The notes under the pieces: model-generated
Databases searched by the model: none
Told to the model about the DNA's origin: nothing
The model's input: only the letters and a program-made list of their open reading frames with translations
Shown: positions 1-10,889 of the stretch, one piece after another
How positions within the stretch are numbered: the stretch's first letter is position 1
Layout of the letters: the number at the start of each line of letters is the position of its first letter
Assembly (NCBI GenBank): GCA_018398815.1
Contig: CM031595.1
Coordinates: 132,087,725-132,151,724, forward strand
Source of the DNA: Conus ventricosus
Lineage: Eukaryota > Mollusca > Gastropoda > Neogastropoda > Conidae
Direction of reading: 5' to 3'
DNA: 64,000 nucleotides
Program-made: the position numbers and the translations under genes

Positions 1-476
1 TTTTGGCCATGGTAAACAACGCGGGAAGTTCCGTTGCTGACCAGCTCAGACAGTGAACATTGGCGTGGGGTAAATTCAGACATGTCGTCGGAGTTACCGA
101 CTGCCGATGATGAACTTATTAGATAGGTTCTACAAAGTGGCCTCACTGATCGACAGGACTGACTAATGGTCAGTGATTACAGTTCACACACATGTCAGTG
201 ATTACAGTTCACACAGACATTATGCTGACTGAATTAAGGACGTCGTCATCCATACAAACTCCAGCAAGCAGTACTTTTGTAATTGTAAATACCTGTTAAT
301 TCAAAGGTGGGTGACTGACCGTCAACCTGAAAAAGAGAAAAGGCTAGGTTATTTTCGGTAAAATGGGTACAAATATTGTTGCTGAAGGCCATGTTTCCCC
401 TCGTAAAATGTTTACGTTTGTCGCTTAAAAAAAAAATAAAAAATAAAAAAACGAAACCGATTTCACGATAAATCAA
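1..476. other. Non-coding flank, no gene seen
   Basis: The first 476 bases show no convincing coding region or RNA gene. There is a short direct repetition of a phrase around 'gtcagtgattacagttcacac' near 168-216 (two copies about 29 bases apart) and an A-rich stretch at 427-452. The only long open frames are AT-rich chance frames. Confidence refers to the absence of a recognisable gene. Confidence 0.5.
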
Positions 477-520
477 AGGAGAGAGAGACAGAGACAGAGA
501 CAGAAAAGAGAGACAGAGAC

Positions 521-599
<79 letters not shown>

Positions 600-645
600 C
601 CAGAGAGAAGAAGAAGAAGAAGAACAAGAAGAAGAAGAAGAAGGA
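477..645. repeat. Compound GA / GACA / GAA microsatellite
   Basis: The plus strand is almost pure purine plus C. It holds GA dinucleotides with interspersed GACAGA, then about ten GACA units, then GAAGAA units. Open frames across it encode only Leu-Ser, Cys-Leu-Ser-Val or poly-Leu repeats and are not genes. Confidence 0.95.
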
Positions 646-935
646 TGACAAACGCCAGCATTGTAGGGTCTTTAACGTGTGTACCTAGTCGTATGCATAC
701 ATGTGCACACGAAAGAGATTCAGCCACTGTAGAACAGGTGTGAATACACGTTGACCCGCGTATGGGACAATTTCCACTCAGAATGACTGAAAACGACCTG
801 TGTGTCGTCCTAAATGGGTACTGACGAATCCCGCGCAACACTTCACAACTGCTGCACACCCGAGGCTTGAACACACGATCGTTAGTCCACCGGAGCCGGA
901 CGAACAGTAAACAGCTACAGATTATCATAGGTTTC
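645..935 (-). repeat. SINE-like dispersed repeat, copy 1
   Basis: Read on the minus strand, this segment aligns in order with the copy at 50,400-50,800. Shared landmarks include a 'ttgacc' block (Bottom strand 'ggtcaa'), a 'ttcagcc/gaacc' block and a 'tctttaacgtg/gatctaaca' block. A 'gaggcttgaacaca' phrase near its right end resembles the internal B-box region of tRNA-derived SINEs, so a tRNA origin is possible but not shown. Divergence is high, so this is an old copy. Assignment rests on comparison between copies in this window. Confidence 0.55.
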
Positions 936-1057
936 AGGCGCAGGATATTTTGATGTTCAAATCTCTTTAACTAAAATCAATGGGGGGATTAAAACTCTGG
1001 ACAGTTCAGTTTCGGAGTTCCCTTAGCACAATTTCTGGGTAATACGGTTGTGTGCGG

Positions 1058-1061
<4 letters not shown>

Positions 1062-1129
<68 letters not shown>

Positions 1130-1316
1130 GTGTGTGTGTGTGTGTGGTGTGTGTGTGTGTGGTGTGTGGTGTGTGTTGTGTGTGTGTGTGTGTGCGTACG
1201 TGATTTCCCTTGTGCATTGTGTGTGCGTGCGCGAGACAGCATAACCAATTGTTAATCAACTAGTTTCAGTCAGTACGTGTTTTCGTGCATGCATGCATGT
1301 GTATGCACGCGCGCGC

Positions 1317-1401
<85 letters not shown>

Positions 1402-1440
1402 TGGTGTGTGTGTGTGTGTGTGGGTGTTTGTGTGTGTGAG
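1062..1440. repeat. Two long GT microsatellites
   Basis: GT arrays occupy about 1,062-1,193 and 1,316-1,440, separated by unique sequence with GC/GT-alternating patches. Interruptions are single extra G residues. The alternating purine-pyrimidine composition can adopt left-handed DNA. Cys-Val and Thr-His repeat frames here are translation artefacts. Confidence 0.95.
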
Positions 1441-1654
1441 CGCGCACGCGCGCACATGTGAGCGCTTGCTTCCTTGTGTTTATGTTTCGTTGCTGTTGCT
1501 GTTGTCAAGTCGTGGTTGTATACTGGGTTAGGATCTTGTGATTAACGTACATCCCGAAAGGCACGATAATGACTAACATCGAAAACGAACTCAGTCGACG
1601 TCTCGACCTTTTTCTTTGTTTAAATTATGTTCCCATTCATAACATATCTATTGA

Positions 1655-1855
1655 CGTTTATCATCATCATTATCATCACCATCACCGTCATCATCGTCAT
1701 CACCGTCACCATCATCATCATCACGTCATCACCATCGCCGTCATCATCATCGTCATCCTTATCATCATCATCATCACATCAGCATCAGCATCATCATCAG
1801 CACATCATCATCACGTCGTCGTCGTCGTTGTCATCATCACCATCACATCATTAGT
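1655..1855. repeat. CAT/ATC trinucleotide array with CGT variants
   Basis: About 200 bases made largely of ATC/CAT units with frequent CGT, CAG and CAC variants. Frames read as poly-His, poly-Ile or poly-Ser and have no other coding signs. The imperfect units suggest an old array. Confidence 0.9.
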
Positions 1856-1859
1856 TGTT

Positions 1860-2925
1860 CACTTCACTCCTGACACAGACTCTCAATCATAGTATGAAGT
1901 GGGGAGCCATCAACGACTGTTGATTACTTGAACTGACCGCACGGCCCTTCCAGCTGTGGACATGCCGCCCAGTCATTCACCTGCCAATTGGTCTTCTCCA
2001 TTATTCATCATTCCCTCTTCTGTCTCCTCCCTGCGTGTGACGGACCGTTGTTTTTTGGGGGTTTTTTTTTTGTCCTTCACAAATTTTTACAACCGCGTTT
2101 TGGGCCCGGGAAAATGTTCACCCAAAACCGTTGGTTTAGTTGACCTACTGCTGCTCACCTGCGCTCTGTATAAGCCAGGGGACCTGAAACGATCAGGCAG
2201 TCTCTGCAGCAGTTTTCCCGGGAGTGCAACTTCCCAGTGGCCGAAGAGGGATTCCTGAACTAGTTGCTGTGGCAGTCATGTATTTCATTACTAGCCATTT
2301 GACATTGCAGACCGAAATCGTTTCTCCCCTCCTACAGGCGACTGTTAACTTTCTCAGCACATAGTAAAGGTTGTTTTTAGAAGAAAAAAAAGTATTTGTT
2401 GTTTTTTTGGGATATCTTGTGACTTAATTAGGGATAGGAGGAAATTGTTTTTAGAAAGTATGAATGGAAAGAAGGAAAAAAATATAATGTTGTTGAGTGA
2501 TCGAAAAGGAGGTGGCTTAGCTAGTTCATGGCTTTATGACGGAAAAAAAAAAGTTTCGTTTATTCTAATGTACTGTAATGATGTTATTGATAGTAAGCTC
2601 CGGAAGTAAGCGATGGAAACTATCGTACATTAATGGTTGTGATATGTACTTAAACCATCCTTTGATGTGAATAATGAATATATATATATTTGTTGATAAA
2701 CAAAGCGTGTGCGGAAATCATTTCTCTGAGATGATGGATTATGTGAAATGATAAAAAAACATTCTTGTCGTGGTGGAAGAGACATGAAATGATAAAAACA
2801 TTCTTATCTTGATGAAAGAGACGAAAGGAAATCGTTTCTTATATGCAATGATTATATTCTTGGTTTATCGAAAAGGTCTATGTGGAAATCCTTTCCCCCC
2901 AATGTGTGAAGCATGATTTGGAAAG
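1860..2925. other. Non-coding stretch
   Basis: Moderately AT-rich sequence with T- and A-runs and scattered stops in all frames. A 100-codon open frame at 1,956-2,258 has no recognisable motif. No RNA gene or transposon landmark was recognised. Confidence 0.4.
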
Positions 2926-2927
2926 GA

Positions 2928-2961
2928 TATATATATATATATATATATATACATATGTGGA

Positions 2962-3002
<41 letters not shown>
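2928..3002. repeat. TA microsatellite and 35-base poly-C run
   Basis: A TA array at about 2,928-2,953 is followed by an uninterrupted C run at 2,968-3,002. Phrases around them repeat: 'tgtggaaatcctttcccc' before and 'tgtggaaatcctcccc' after the TA array. A local duplication therefore flanks the microsatellite. Long homopolymers of C recur in the window (5,638, 20,061, 21,950, 50,757). Confidence 0.85.
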
Positions 3003-3006
<4 letters not shown>

Positions 3007-3239
3007 TGTAGAACATGATTCCGAAAAAGGGAATGTTCTATTGTGATATTGTAATGAAACTTGTAGATTTCGCTATGGGTATTTTTCCCCAAATTCAGGT
3101 GAAATATAAAGTAACCGTTGGTTATGAATATGATTAATAACCATGATGAATAATAGCCATGTTATAGTAGGCTAGATAATCAACGTAGTTATCAGTTCCC
3201 TCAGGTAAAGTCGTTGTCCTGGTGTGACTGGAAACTGGC

Positions 3240-3780
3240 TGCCACTGCTAGAGGGTCTGGGCTAGAGGGTCTGGGCTAGCCGGAGTCTACCCCTTGTCTC
3301 CACACTGCTGAGGGTGGAGAGGTCGACGTGGGAGTCGACAGTGACCCGACCTGCCACTGCGCCCGGGTCTGGGCGTAGCCGAGATCTACCCGTCTCTCCA
3401 CCCTGCTGGGGTGTGGAGAGGTCGACGTGGGAGTCGACAGTAACCCGACGTGCCAGTTGTGCCAGAGTCACCGCTGCTGCCGAGCCAGAGCCGCCGCTCT
3501 TGAGGTATTTGAACCAGCGACATGTTGGGCCAGTCGTACCAGAGCCGTTGCTTCTGCTGTACCAGGACCGTCGCTTTTGTGGTGTCAGCATCTTGTTTGT
3601 GTGTGAGCCGCAGCTCTTGTGTTGGAGCCGTCGCTCCTGTTGTGGACAGAGCCGTCGCTTCGGTTCTGTGGGGACCCTGCGAGCTGCTCTTCCTGACTGT
3701 GTGAGTCCCAGGAGAGGACTTCTTCTACAGCATTCTTCACGAGAGACTTGTGACGTCTGTGGACTGTCGAGTTAAGCCGG
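3240..3780. repeat. GC-rich duplicated segment of unknown origin
   Basis: Two ~98 bp units lie in tandem at about 3,266-3,358 and 3,364-3,454. They share an exact 'ggagaggtcgacgtgggag' block followed by 'tcgacagt'. Downstream, to 3,700, runs a degenerate array of 'gagccgtcgct(c/t)ctgt'-like units. The plus strand stays open for 153 codons (3,314-3,775), but its composition follows the repeats and no domain is recognisable. It could be part of an LTR or another transposon end; there is no proof. Confidence 0.55.
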
Positions 3781-3811
3781 ACGTAGCCAAAGAAAAAAAA
3801 AAAAAATATAT

Positions 3812-3861
<50 letters not shown>
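3812..3861. repeat. GATA microsatellite
   Basis: About twelve GATA units follow an A-run and a short TATA tract. No associated gene is seen. Confidence 0.95.
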
Positions 3862-4479
3862 TATATCATGAATTGTATGCCTAGGGTTACGGCGTACGTT
3901 ATTCTGCTGAATTGATATTGTTGTAGGCCTATATTGCTGTGTTTTGTGTATTAGTGTTCTGATGGCTCGGGCAGCATAAAAAAGAAAACGTTGATTTGTT
4001 GCCTGGCTGTCCATGTTTCGAATGTGTGGGTGTGTGTGAATTAAAACTTGTATACGCATCCTAATTTCTGTGACACACGCACCAACGCATCCTTAACACT
4101 GCACTTTACAAAAACAACAACGCATGGCATAGGGCCTGTTTCTCTGGTATCTGAACCTATAAGAGTTTAGATGTAAAAAAAAAAAAAAAAAAAAAAAAAG
4201 CAAAAAATAAAACGCAACAATGTCTCTGAGTCAATTCAGTTAGGCTGAGTGGCGAGGTAGATCTACTGAATTCTTCAAACCCACTTATGCGAAGGTAAAC
4301 TACGTCTGAGTCTTGAAGCCGGTCAAAGGATTGCAGATTATTTGTATTGCGACTTCTCTTCTGAGATTTTTTTTTAAAAAAAAAAGGCATGAGCTTTGTT
4401 CAAACGAAAACAATACTGGCGTGTCCTTTCTTGAACAACAGGCCTGTATATTTTGGAGAGAGATTTTTTTTTAAATGAA

Positions 4480-4549
4480 GAAAAAGGCAAAAAAAAAGAA
4501 AAAAAGAAGAGGGGGTAGAAAGGAGAGAGAGAGAGAGGGAGGGAGGGAG

Positions 4550-4614
<65 letters not shown>

Positions 4615-4657
4615 GATGATGATGATGATGATGAAAGGAACGAAAAAGAAGAAAACG

Positions 4658-4701
<44 letters not shown>

Positions 4702-4702
4702 T
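4480..4702. repeat. Polypurine tract with GA and GAT arrays
   Basis: An A/G-only region contains a GA array (about 4,556-4,609), eight GAT units (about 4,610-4,634) and a second GA array (about 4,664-4,699). Long polypurine tracts like this can form triplex DNA. Poly-Glu/Arg frames are artefacts. Confidence 0.9.
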
Positions 4703-4820
4703 TGGAAGTCGGTCAAGTTGTTAGTGATAGAAGTTCAGCCAGTGCAGGCGTACAGCCAAATCACACGCTGCTCCGCTGGTATTTATAGAGACCAGATTGT
4801 TGACTGATATACATGAAAGG

Positions 4821-4823
<3 letters not shown>

Positions 4824-4890
<67 letters not shown>

Positions 4891-4975
4891 ATGTGTGTGG
4901 TGTTGCTGTTGTTGTCGTTGTTGTTGTTAACGTTGTTGTTGTGCGTTGTTGTACGTGCGTGCGTGCGTGTGTGTG
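4824..4975. repeat. GT microsatellite followed by GTT units
   Basis: A GT array to about 4,880 grades into CG/GT alternation, then into GTT-type units to about 4,952, then GCGT units. It is a compound, imperfect array. Confidence 0.9.
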
Positions 4976-5217
4976 CGGAACGGGCAAAGTGGATTCGCAA
5001 ATTTTCAGTCCCACTTTTTTTTCAGTGATTCAGTGTTTTTTTCGTTTTTTTGTTTGTTTGTTTTGTTTTGTTTGTTTTTTCTTTCGTAAATCTCCTTCAC
5101 AGATTCTGTCCTATTTTCATTGTCGGAAATAGATCTAAAATAATCTGGCTTCCAAAAAGTTGATTTGTTTAACTCAATGTTTTCCGAGTAGATTTCTAAA
5201 ATATTTGTTTAAACTTA

Positions 5218-5382
5218 TGCACACACACACGCACACGCACACGCAACACACACACACACACACACGCACGCACGCCCACGCATGCGCGCGCGTACGCACG
5301 CACACGCATGCATGCACGCACGCACGCACGCACACACAAACACACTCGCTAACACACACACACACACACACACGCACGCACG

Positions 5383-5433
<51 letters not shown>
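5218..5433. repeat. CA/CG compound microsatellite
   Basis: More than 200 bases of CA repeats with embedded CGCA and GCGC patches. It is strongly alternating purine-pyrimidine. Confidence 0.93.
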
Positions 5434-5435
<2 letters not shown>

Positions 5436-5637
5436 GAACGTCGTCTTAGAGGGTTCTATTTTCGCTCAAATGAAGGAGTTTAATCATAAAGATTGTTTAT
5501 ATGAAGTTTGGCATCTTTCCGTGAGTGATAACCCAGTTAAACACGCATTTGAAAATCCGAGGGAGCGCATCTTTGGGCTTATGAACGTGTGCGTGTAAAA
5601 GTACATCAGCGCTTATCTACAAATCTTTGGAAATTTG

Positions 5638-5656
5638 CCCCCCCCCCCCCCCCTTC

Positions 5657-5726
<70 letters not shown>

Positions 5727-5810
5727 GTGTTTGTCTGTCTGTCTCTTCTAAACTACCAGTGCTCTATGAATTCTCTTGGAATCTCCCCTCCCTCTGAGTG
5801 TGTGTGTGTG
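5638..5810. repeat. Poly-C, CT array and GT array flanking the LTR element
   Basis: A 16-base C run is followed by a CT array (about 5,661-5,722) and a short GT array (about 5,799-5,810). The GT array abuts the left LTR, and a GT array also starts directly after the right LTR at 12,317. The retrotransposon therefore inserted into a GT microsatellite, and 'gtgtg' can serve as the target duplication on both sides. Confidence 0.85.
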
Positions 5811-7238
5811 TGTCAACCTCGGTGTAATGTCAGTGGAGGAAGGACTAGCGCACAGCCCAAACACACTCACAGCTTGCTTACAATCTCATTCATATATCAT
5901 GCATTCGTCACATCAAACCACTAGTAAAGTCTATAACTTTACTACACATGATCATAGAACGAAACATCAATGCATATGGAATCAAATGAAACAAAACATT
6001 CTCTCTTTCCGAACTTCACAAAATCATTTATCTAAAACATCATTAACTAACCCGGGTATAAATAGATTTCTACTTTACCTGGCCAGGTGATCTTAACTAT
6101 TCACGAATCACTGTCTTTTCTTTTCTTTTCTTTTTCTTTTCACTGTCACTTTCGCAACACGACACAACTGCCGGCACTGGTGTTGGTCTGATGGCGCCTG
6201 GTCAGGTGAGACTGTTGGCGTTGGTCTGTAGTTCTGCTTGGCGAAGTGACGCTGCCAGGTATGAGGTCGAACCCCCGGTTAGGATAGAACAGTGACTATC
6301 AACATCGATCTGTTCTCCTTTCTTTCTTCTGCATTAACGCATTGCACTCTCTCTCTCTCTCTCTCTCTCTTCTAGTCTGCTCTTATCAAATGGACATGGT
6401 TGCTTTTCTTTTCTTTTTTCTTTTCTTTCTTTTCTTCTTCATAAATTAGCAACTCTCTCTCTCTCTCCACATCTCTCCTCAGTCCTTCCTCTGCAGACTA
6501 TCTCATGCTAATCTCTCAACTTGGTTCTCTTCTCTCCTCATCTCTCTCTCTCTCTGCCCTTCTCTCCTGCAGAGCTCCACTCAGAACCTCTCTCCCCCTC
6601 TCTCTTTGTTCGTTCTTCCCCTCGTTCTCATCTCCCTGCCTTCCTGTAGGCGAGAGCCTACTCTCCCGAACTCCTCCCTCTCTCTCTCTCTGTCTGTTCG
6701 TCTTTTTCTCCTCCTTCTCTCTCCCTCACACATTCCTTTATGCTCTAACCCCGTGTCCAAGGGCCAGTACCATTGGTCAGTATTTTTACCCTTGATCCCC
6801 GAAGTTGTCTCCCTCTAATTCCATTGGATGTTCAAATCATGACAGTCCGTCTACACGCCTTACTCTCTGTGGTGGTCAATTGGTCATTTAATTGATTAGC
6901 TAGATTTCACCCCACCACACACTACCTTCTCCCTCTCCCTTTCCTGCTTTAACCTGCGACGTCCGACTAACAATGACGTTGGTTCCACAAATTGGCCGGA
7001 TAAGGCTGGCCCAGGCACTGAGGTCCGTCTGGGCAGACATCGAGGCGTCGGTCAAAGCCGCTTAGTCGTCTGGCGGGACAGAACGTCTCTGTGGAGCCTC
7101 TCCCCTATGCTTAATTGGCCGGACCCGACCTATGGCCCCGTCTTTCTGACGCCTAGAATGTTTGAGTTTGGACTTATGTCCAGTTGGAGTGGCCGACGAC
7201 TGACCACACTTCGGTTGTGTTGAATTTTGACCGTGACA
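5811..7238 (-). repeat. 3' LTR (left copy on the plus strand)
   Basis: This is a direct repeat of 10,890-12,316. Differences I could find are nearly all one-base insertions or deletions in short homopolymers and CT arrays, for example 'gaggtcgaac' against 'gagtcgaac'. The LTR includes CT-rich arrays around 6,350-6,370 and 6,540-6,560. Open frames in it (Leu-Ser-rich) are not genes. Confidence 0.93.
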
Positions 7239-7250
7239 ATTTCCCCCTTG
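7239..7250 (-). other. Candidate polypurine tract
   Basis: Directly inside the 3' LTR the minus strand reads AAGGGGGAAAT. This is a purine run in the position where plus-strand DNA synthesis of LTR retrotransposons is primed. Position and composition both fit. Confidence 0.7.
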
Positions 7251-7812
7251 CAAAAGACTATGCACCGCATTGTCTCAAAACAACGGTACAAAAAAGACAA
7301 CAACCGAATTTGCTGACACACAGCTACACGCGCAAAGTTTAAAAAAAAAATACTTTACAACAACGGTTTATAAGTTATAAAATATATCATTAGTGAATAC
7401 CACTCCAATGAGTTATCATTGACGTGCGCTCTTGCGTTATTTCAACTCATTTTATAACGACCTCTGTGCGCACCTATGCAATCCCCCTACCTGCGGATTT
7501 GCCACATCTTCTCTTCACAATTCTTATGAAAAGCACAATATAATATGATCACGATCCATGACACTTCACTGAGGAATCTCCATCCTCACTTATTGCAATT
7601 AATGCATCACTACACAAGCGACTGTATGCTCCAAGCATAACTACATCCACATGAACAGTTCTCACACAAAAAATATGAACAAGTCTCACACACAAAAAAT
7701 ATGAACATAGCCAACTGGGAATGAACCCATATCCAATCAACATAACTGGAATCAACACATATTATCAACAAAGCACCCCGGATACGACTGACTTCCTCTG
7801 AGTTGCAGCTTG
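7251..7812 (-). other. Non-coding tail of the LTR element
   Basis: Between the RNase H remnant and the purine tract lie about 560 bases. They have no recognisable domain and frequent minus-strand stops. A near-duplicated phrase 'gtctcacacacaaaaaatatgaaca' occurs twice around 7,660-7,705 (written here in pieces; the shared core is 'cacaaaaaatatgaac'). No envelope gene is seen. Confidence 0.5.
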
Positions 7813-8400
7813 CTAGACTACACGACTTAAATAGTCAGCCCGACATTCTGTCGACCTGGAATGTACTGCACTCGATACCTGTAGGGCTGCAATGCCATTC
7901 CCCAACGCAGAACCCCCCTGTTTTTCAGCTGGGGCCTCCTGAAAATTTTTGAGGGGTTGGGACGTCCTACACGAACTTTTTTCCCCATACAAGTATTTGG
8001 AACTTCTGCACGGCCCACACGACAGCAAACACCCTTCTCCACCGTTCGTACCCTTCTTCACACGGGGCAATTCCCTAGCATATCTCACAGAAACTCGCCC
8101 CTTTTCATGCTCCGAAACAAAACGCACCATCCCACCCCCTATCACTGCCGCAACAAAAATGGTTTGACAACTGGTAGCTTAAAGAGGGGACGGGTACCTA
8201 TTTTTTCCAAACCCCGTCTCGTGCTTGCCCTGCAGCGTCTGACCACTCGCCCACTCCCTTTTTCCCCCCTGCCTTGCCCAAAATCACTGAAGGACTCGTG
8301 ATTGCAGAAAAATTTTGGGGGACAAAACCCCTATAAACCAAAAAAACCTAGCAGACTCCTGACTTCGTTTTGGTCTTTGGTCTCTCAATTCATCTCTTCT
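7813..8400 (-). pseudogene. Reverse transcriptase connection and RNase H remnant
   Basis: Minus-strand fragments in different frames carry the end of a Ty3/Gypsy reverse transcriptase and its RNase H. A 'VRSLLGFFGL' connection segment lies near 8,345-8,375, followed by a segment ending 'PLFKLPVV' near 8,190. The RNase H end 'RWGMALQPYRYRVQYIPG' lies near 7,850-7,905, and 'ADYLSR' near 7,830. The catalytic reverse transcriptase core (a YxDD box) is not seen, so it is deleted or unreadable. At least four frame changes separate the pieces. The gene is dead in this reading, although G/C-homopolymer indels suggest some breaks may be sequence errors. Confidence 0.75.
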
Positions 8401-8579
8401 CCCACCTTTCCCTCTTTCCGGCTGCTTTGTGTCGCCTCCGACAAAAAAACCTGGGAAACCCACTGTTTAGCCCTTTTCAACAAGACACATCCCTGATGAC
8501 TTTTCTGAAACTTGGGAAACAAAATCTCCCTTCTTCTCTGGTCTCTTTCACCTCACATGTTTGCGTGCGCCTATGTGCG

Positions 8580-9110
8580 GTCTCACGCAATAATTTGGGG
8601 AGAAAATTCGCAGAAAAGTTTTAGTTTCCCATTCACATCATTCGGTAACCCGACCGACCTTTTCATAGGGTGAAGGGTCCTCTCCAATGCTCACACTTGT
8701 TGTGACCCGGGAACTACCGGGGACTGGATCTCCCGCCTTGGGGGATTGTTTCCCCTCACCTTCCTGTCATATTCTTCTTCTGACCGACCCAGCCTCCGAA
8801 AACCCCCCTTGAAACCCTTTACGTGTCCATCCTGTCCCACCTTTGGGGAACAGGCGAGATTGGGCCGATCAACAATAGCCACCCTCCTGAACGGGGGTAA
8901 TTAAAGGGGGTTTAAAGGCCCCTTTCCCTTCACCCCCTTCTGCTGCCTTTGACCACGTCCATGACGCAGAAAGTTTTATGCTCCATTGCCCGGGCCAAAT
9001 AAAATATAAAAGATTCGCCCACTGTTTTGCTGGTGCCGAGATGACCCCCATGAGCGACTCGTACCCCTGACATGACAGTTCACGATAAACGCTGGTACCT
9101 CAACTAGTGG
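8580..9110 (-). pseudogene. Retroviral-type integrase remnant
   Basis: Read on the minus strand, three integrase landmarks occur in the correct order but in shifted frames. The first is the end of the N-terminal zinc-binding region with 'FIWPGQW' near 8,990-9,010. The second is the start of the catalytic core with 'LIGPIS' near 8,850-8,868. The third is a C-terminal GPY/F module 'HWRGPFT' near 8,668-8,690. The spacing between the second and third is far too short for a complete core, so most of the DDE core is deleted. This block lies upstream, in element order, of the RT/RNase H block. Confidence 0.7.
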
Positions 9111-9399
9111 GCACCTTACCCGTCTTCCCCTTGGGGAACACTCGGACAACAGCCCGCCTTTCACAAAAAATTCTGTCTCCCTCCTCTAAACCTCCTGTTT
9201 CCTCCACCCTTTCCAACTCCCAAGACTTTACGAGCAAAGGGGCTTTTTTCCTGTGCGCCCTAAACTCATCAGGGGACACGTCTTCCCCACTTCCCCTTTC
9301 CTGGGGGCAAATAACGGGGTTTTAAAAACCTTTTTCCTCCTTTTTCCCGTTTTGAACGCTGCCCTTTACATCCCCAACCAGGATCCCCCGGACCCTTTT

Positions 9400-9610
9400 C
9401 ACCTGGAATATTTCCAATACAAAAACGTGAAGGGGTTTCTCCACACCAACGCAGACAACTCGCCTGAGAAAATAAGGGTACTACTTTTACTTAGCAACTG
9501 GAAACTCCCTCACAGTGCCATCGATTAGAGTACAGGTCTGGATTTGCCCTGTCAAATCCCCTTTATCGACCAGCGTTGTTCGTACTACCCCGCATGAACA
9601 ACCAGTGTCT
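9400..9610 (-). pseudogene. Aspartic protease remnant of pol
   Basis: Directly after gag on the minus strand a short frame near 9,540-9,600 reads 'TTLVDKGDLTGQ', followed by a hydrophilic stretch. The position fits the pepsin-type protease at the start of pol. The active-site D-T/S-G triad is not cleanly readable (the plus-strand complement shows a disturbed 'TGCSCG' region). The call rests mainly on position and local resemblance. Confidence 0.45.
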
Positions 9611-9620
9611 CGTAACACTT

Positions 9621-10453
9621 TCACCCTCTGCTGCCAATCCACCCTTCTTCCACTGGTAACGAACCACTCAGCCTAGTGCCCTCCATCCCTGACACTGACT
9701 GCTGTCCAGTGCTAGCCATAAGCTGCACTCCACCCTCTTCAGACTGAATCCCTTTTGGTTCCACTGCAGGTCGTTTCCCTTGACGACCCTTATCCACCTC
9801 TTGCAAGGCTGCTGCCTTCTGGAACCTCATGCGACAATCCCTCGCCACATGTCCCTTCTTGTGACAAATGAAACACCTAATGTCCCTTTGCCCTTCCTTC
9901 TGCCCCACCACTGGGTTTGCAGACTTTGCAGAAAACTCCCCTAGTCTCCTTGCACTCTTCTCACCTGTGCCTAGCACCTGTTTCTCCTGCACCTTCGTGC
10001 CCAAACGTGCCTCTCTATACACCTCTGCGAACTTCAACAACTCCCCTGCTGTCTCTGGCTGTCTCTCTTTCAAATGTATAGTTAACTCAGGCCGCAACCT
10101 GACAAAATCTGTTCTTTCATAACTAGCTCTTTCAATTCAGCAAACTCCTTCTTCGTACCACTCAACTCTAACCATTTCTCAAAATAGTGATCTAGACGTG
10201 CACCAAACTGAGTGTACGTCTCACCTGCTTGTAATCTAGCTGAACGAAATTTCTTTCTGAATCCTTCTTCATTCTTTCTGTTTCCTGCGCTTCCCTTATT
10301 CTTTCTGTTTCCTGCTTCATTCTTTCCGTTTCCTGCGCCTTCTACTGCGATACGGCGTCTTTCCGCTCGCTCATTCCCTTTCCATCTTTTGCTGGTTTTC
10401 AACGAATGCTCGCAACTCTCTCCCGAATAGCCTAAATCACGAGCGACGCTCAC
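9621..10453 (-). pseudogene. gag: Gag polyprotein with CCHC zinc knuckle, frameshifted
   Basis: Two overlapping minus-strand frames (10,453-10,082 and 10,097-9,621) together cover a Gag. The first has a Lys/Arg/Asn-rich repeat of 'AGNRKNE'-like units, encoded by repeated DNA at 10,250-10,340. It continues into a helical 'YTQFGARLDHYFEKWLEL' region typical of SCAN-like Gypsy capsid domains. The second contains 'LRPELTIHLKERQP' and then the nucleocapsid knuckle 'CFICHKKGHVARDC' (C-x2-C-x4-H-x4-C). The change of frame near 10,100-10,115 breaks the protein once. A further frame change near 10,480 separates the likely start codon. Function if intact: packaging of element RNA into virus-like particles. 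Confidence 0.8.
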
Positions 10454-10699
10454 AAGTTGTTCAATAGGGTGTTCTTTCTTCCGCCATTGTATCTCTTTCT
10501 TTTTTTTTTTTTTTTGAACAAGATTTTATAACGACAGCCAAACTGGTGGTTTACAGACACGAGTGACGTAATAGCACAATCCTATGAATGATAATATTAG
10601 CTTGGGGCAACGTAGTTAGTTTTTATAAGACGCCCAGCGCCTGACCCAACTATGAGAGCGAATTATAGGCAATCTGTGCGAAATGAGTACTCTGGGGCT

Positions 10700-10766
10700 G
10701 AAATGCCAAGCCTAGTATTAACTATCTTGGAAGCAATGCCAAGCCTAGTATTTAACTATCTTGGAA
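10700..10766. repeat. 34 bp tandem duplication in the LTR-element leader
   Basis: Two near-identical units begin 'atgccaagcctagtatt' at about 10,701 and 10,736. They lie between gag and the 5' LTR. Confidence 0.8.
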
Positions 10767-10865
10767 CATACAGTAAGACAACCCCTTGTCTTAGGATTAC
10801 AATACTTGAATCCCACCCAGCTTCCTCTCTGAGAAGTTGAACAATTATAATAAATGGGCCAGAAT

Positions 10866-10883
10866 ATCCTGGCAAGCTCGCCA
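10866..10883 (-). other. Candidate tRNA primer-binding site
   Basis: Six bases inside the 5' LTR the minus strand reads TGGCGAGCTTGCCAGGAT. It starts with TGG, which is complementary to the CCA end of tRNAs. The tRNA species cannot be named from sequence alone. Confidence 0.55.
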
Positions 10884-10889
10884 ATAAAT

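Noticed and set aside
1050..1530. Cys-Val and Thr-His repeat open frames on both strands
   Set aside because: They arise only because GT/CA dinucleotide repeats contain no stop codons. The same applies to frames at 4,797-5,132, 5,160-5,483, 12,208-12,606, 14,729-15,046, 48,019-48,247 and 50,937-51,181.
1655..1860. Poly-His and poly-Ser frames as a possible metal-binding protein
   Set aside because: This is a plain CAT/ATC trinucleotide array in all three frames.
3314..3775. 153-codon plus-strand frame
   Set aside because: It spans the 98 bp duplication and a degenerate repeat. It is Arg/Cys/Pro-rich without any domain, and a minus-strand frame of similar kind overlaps it.
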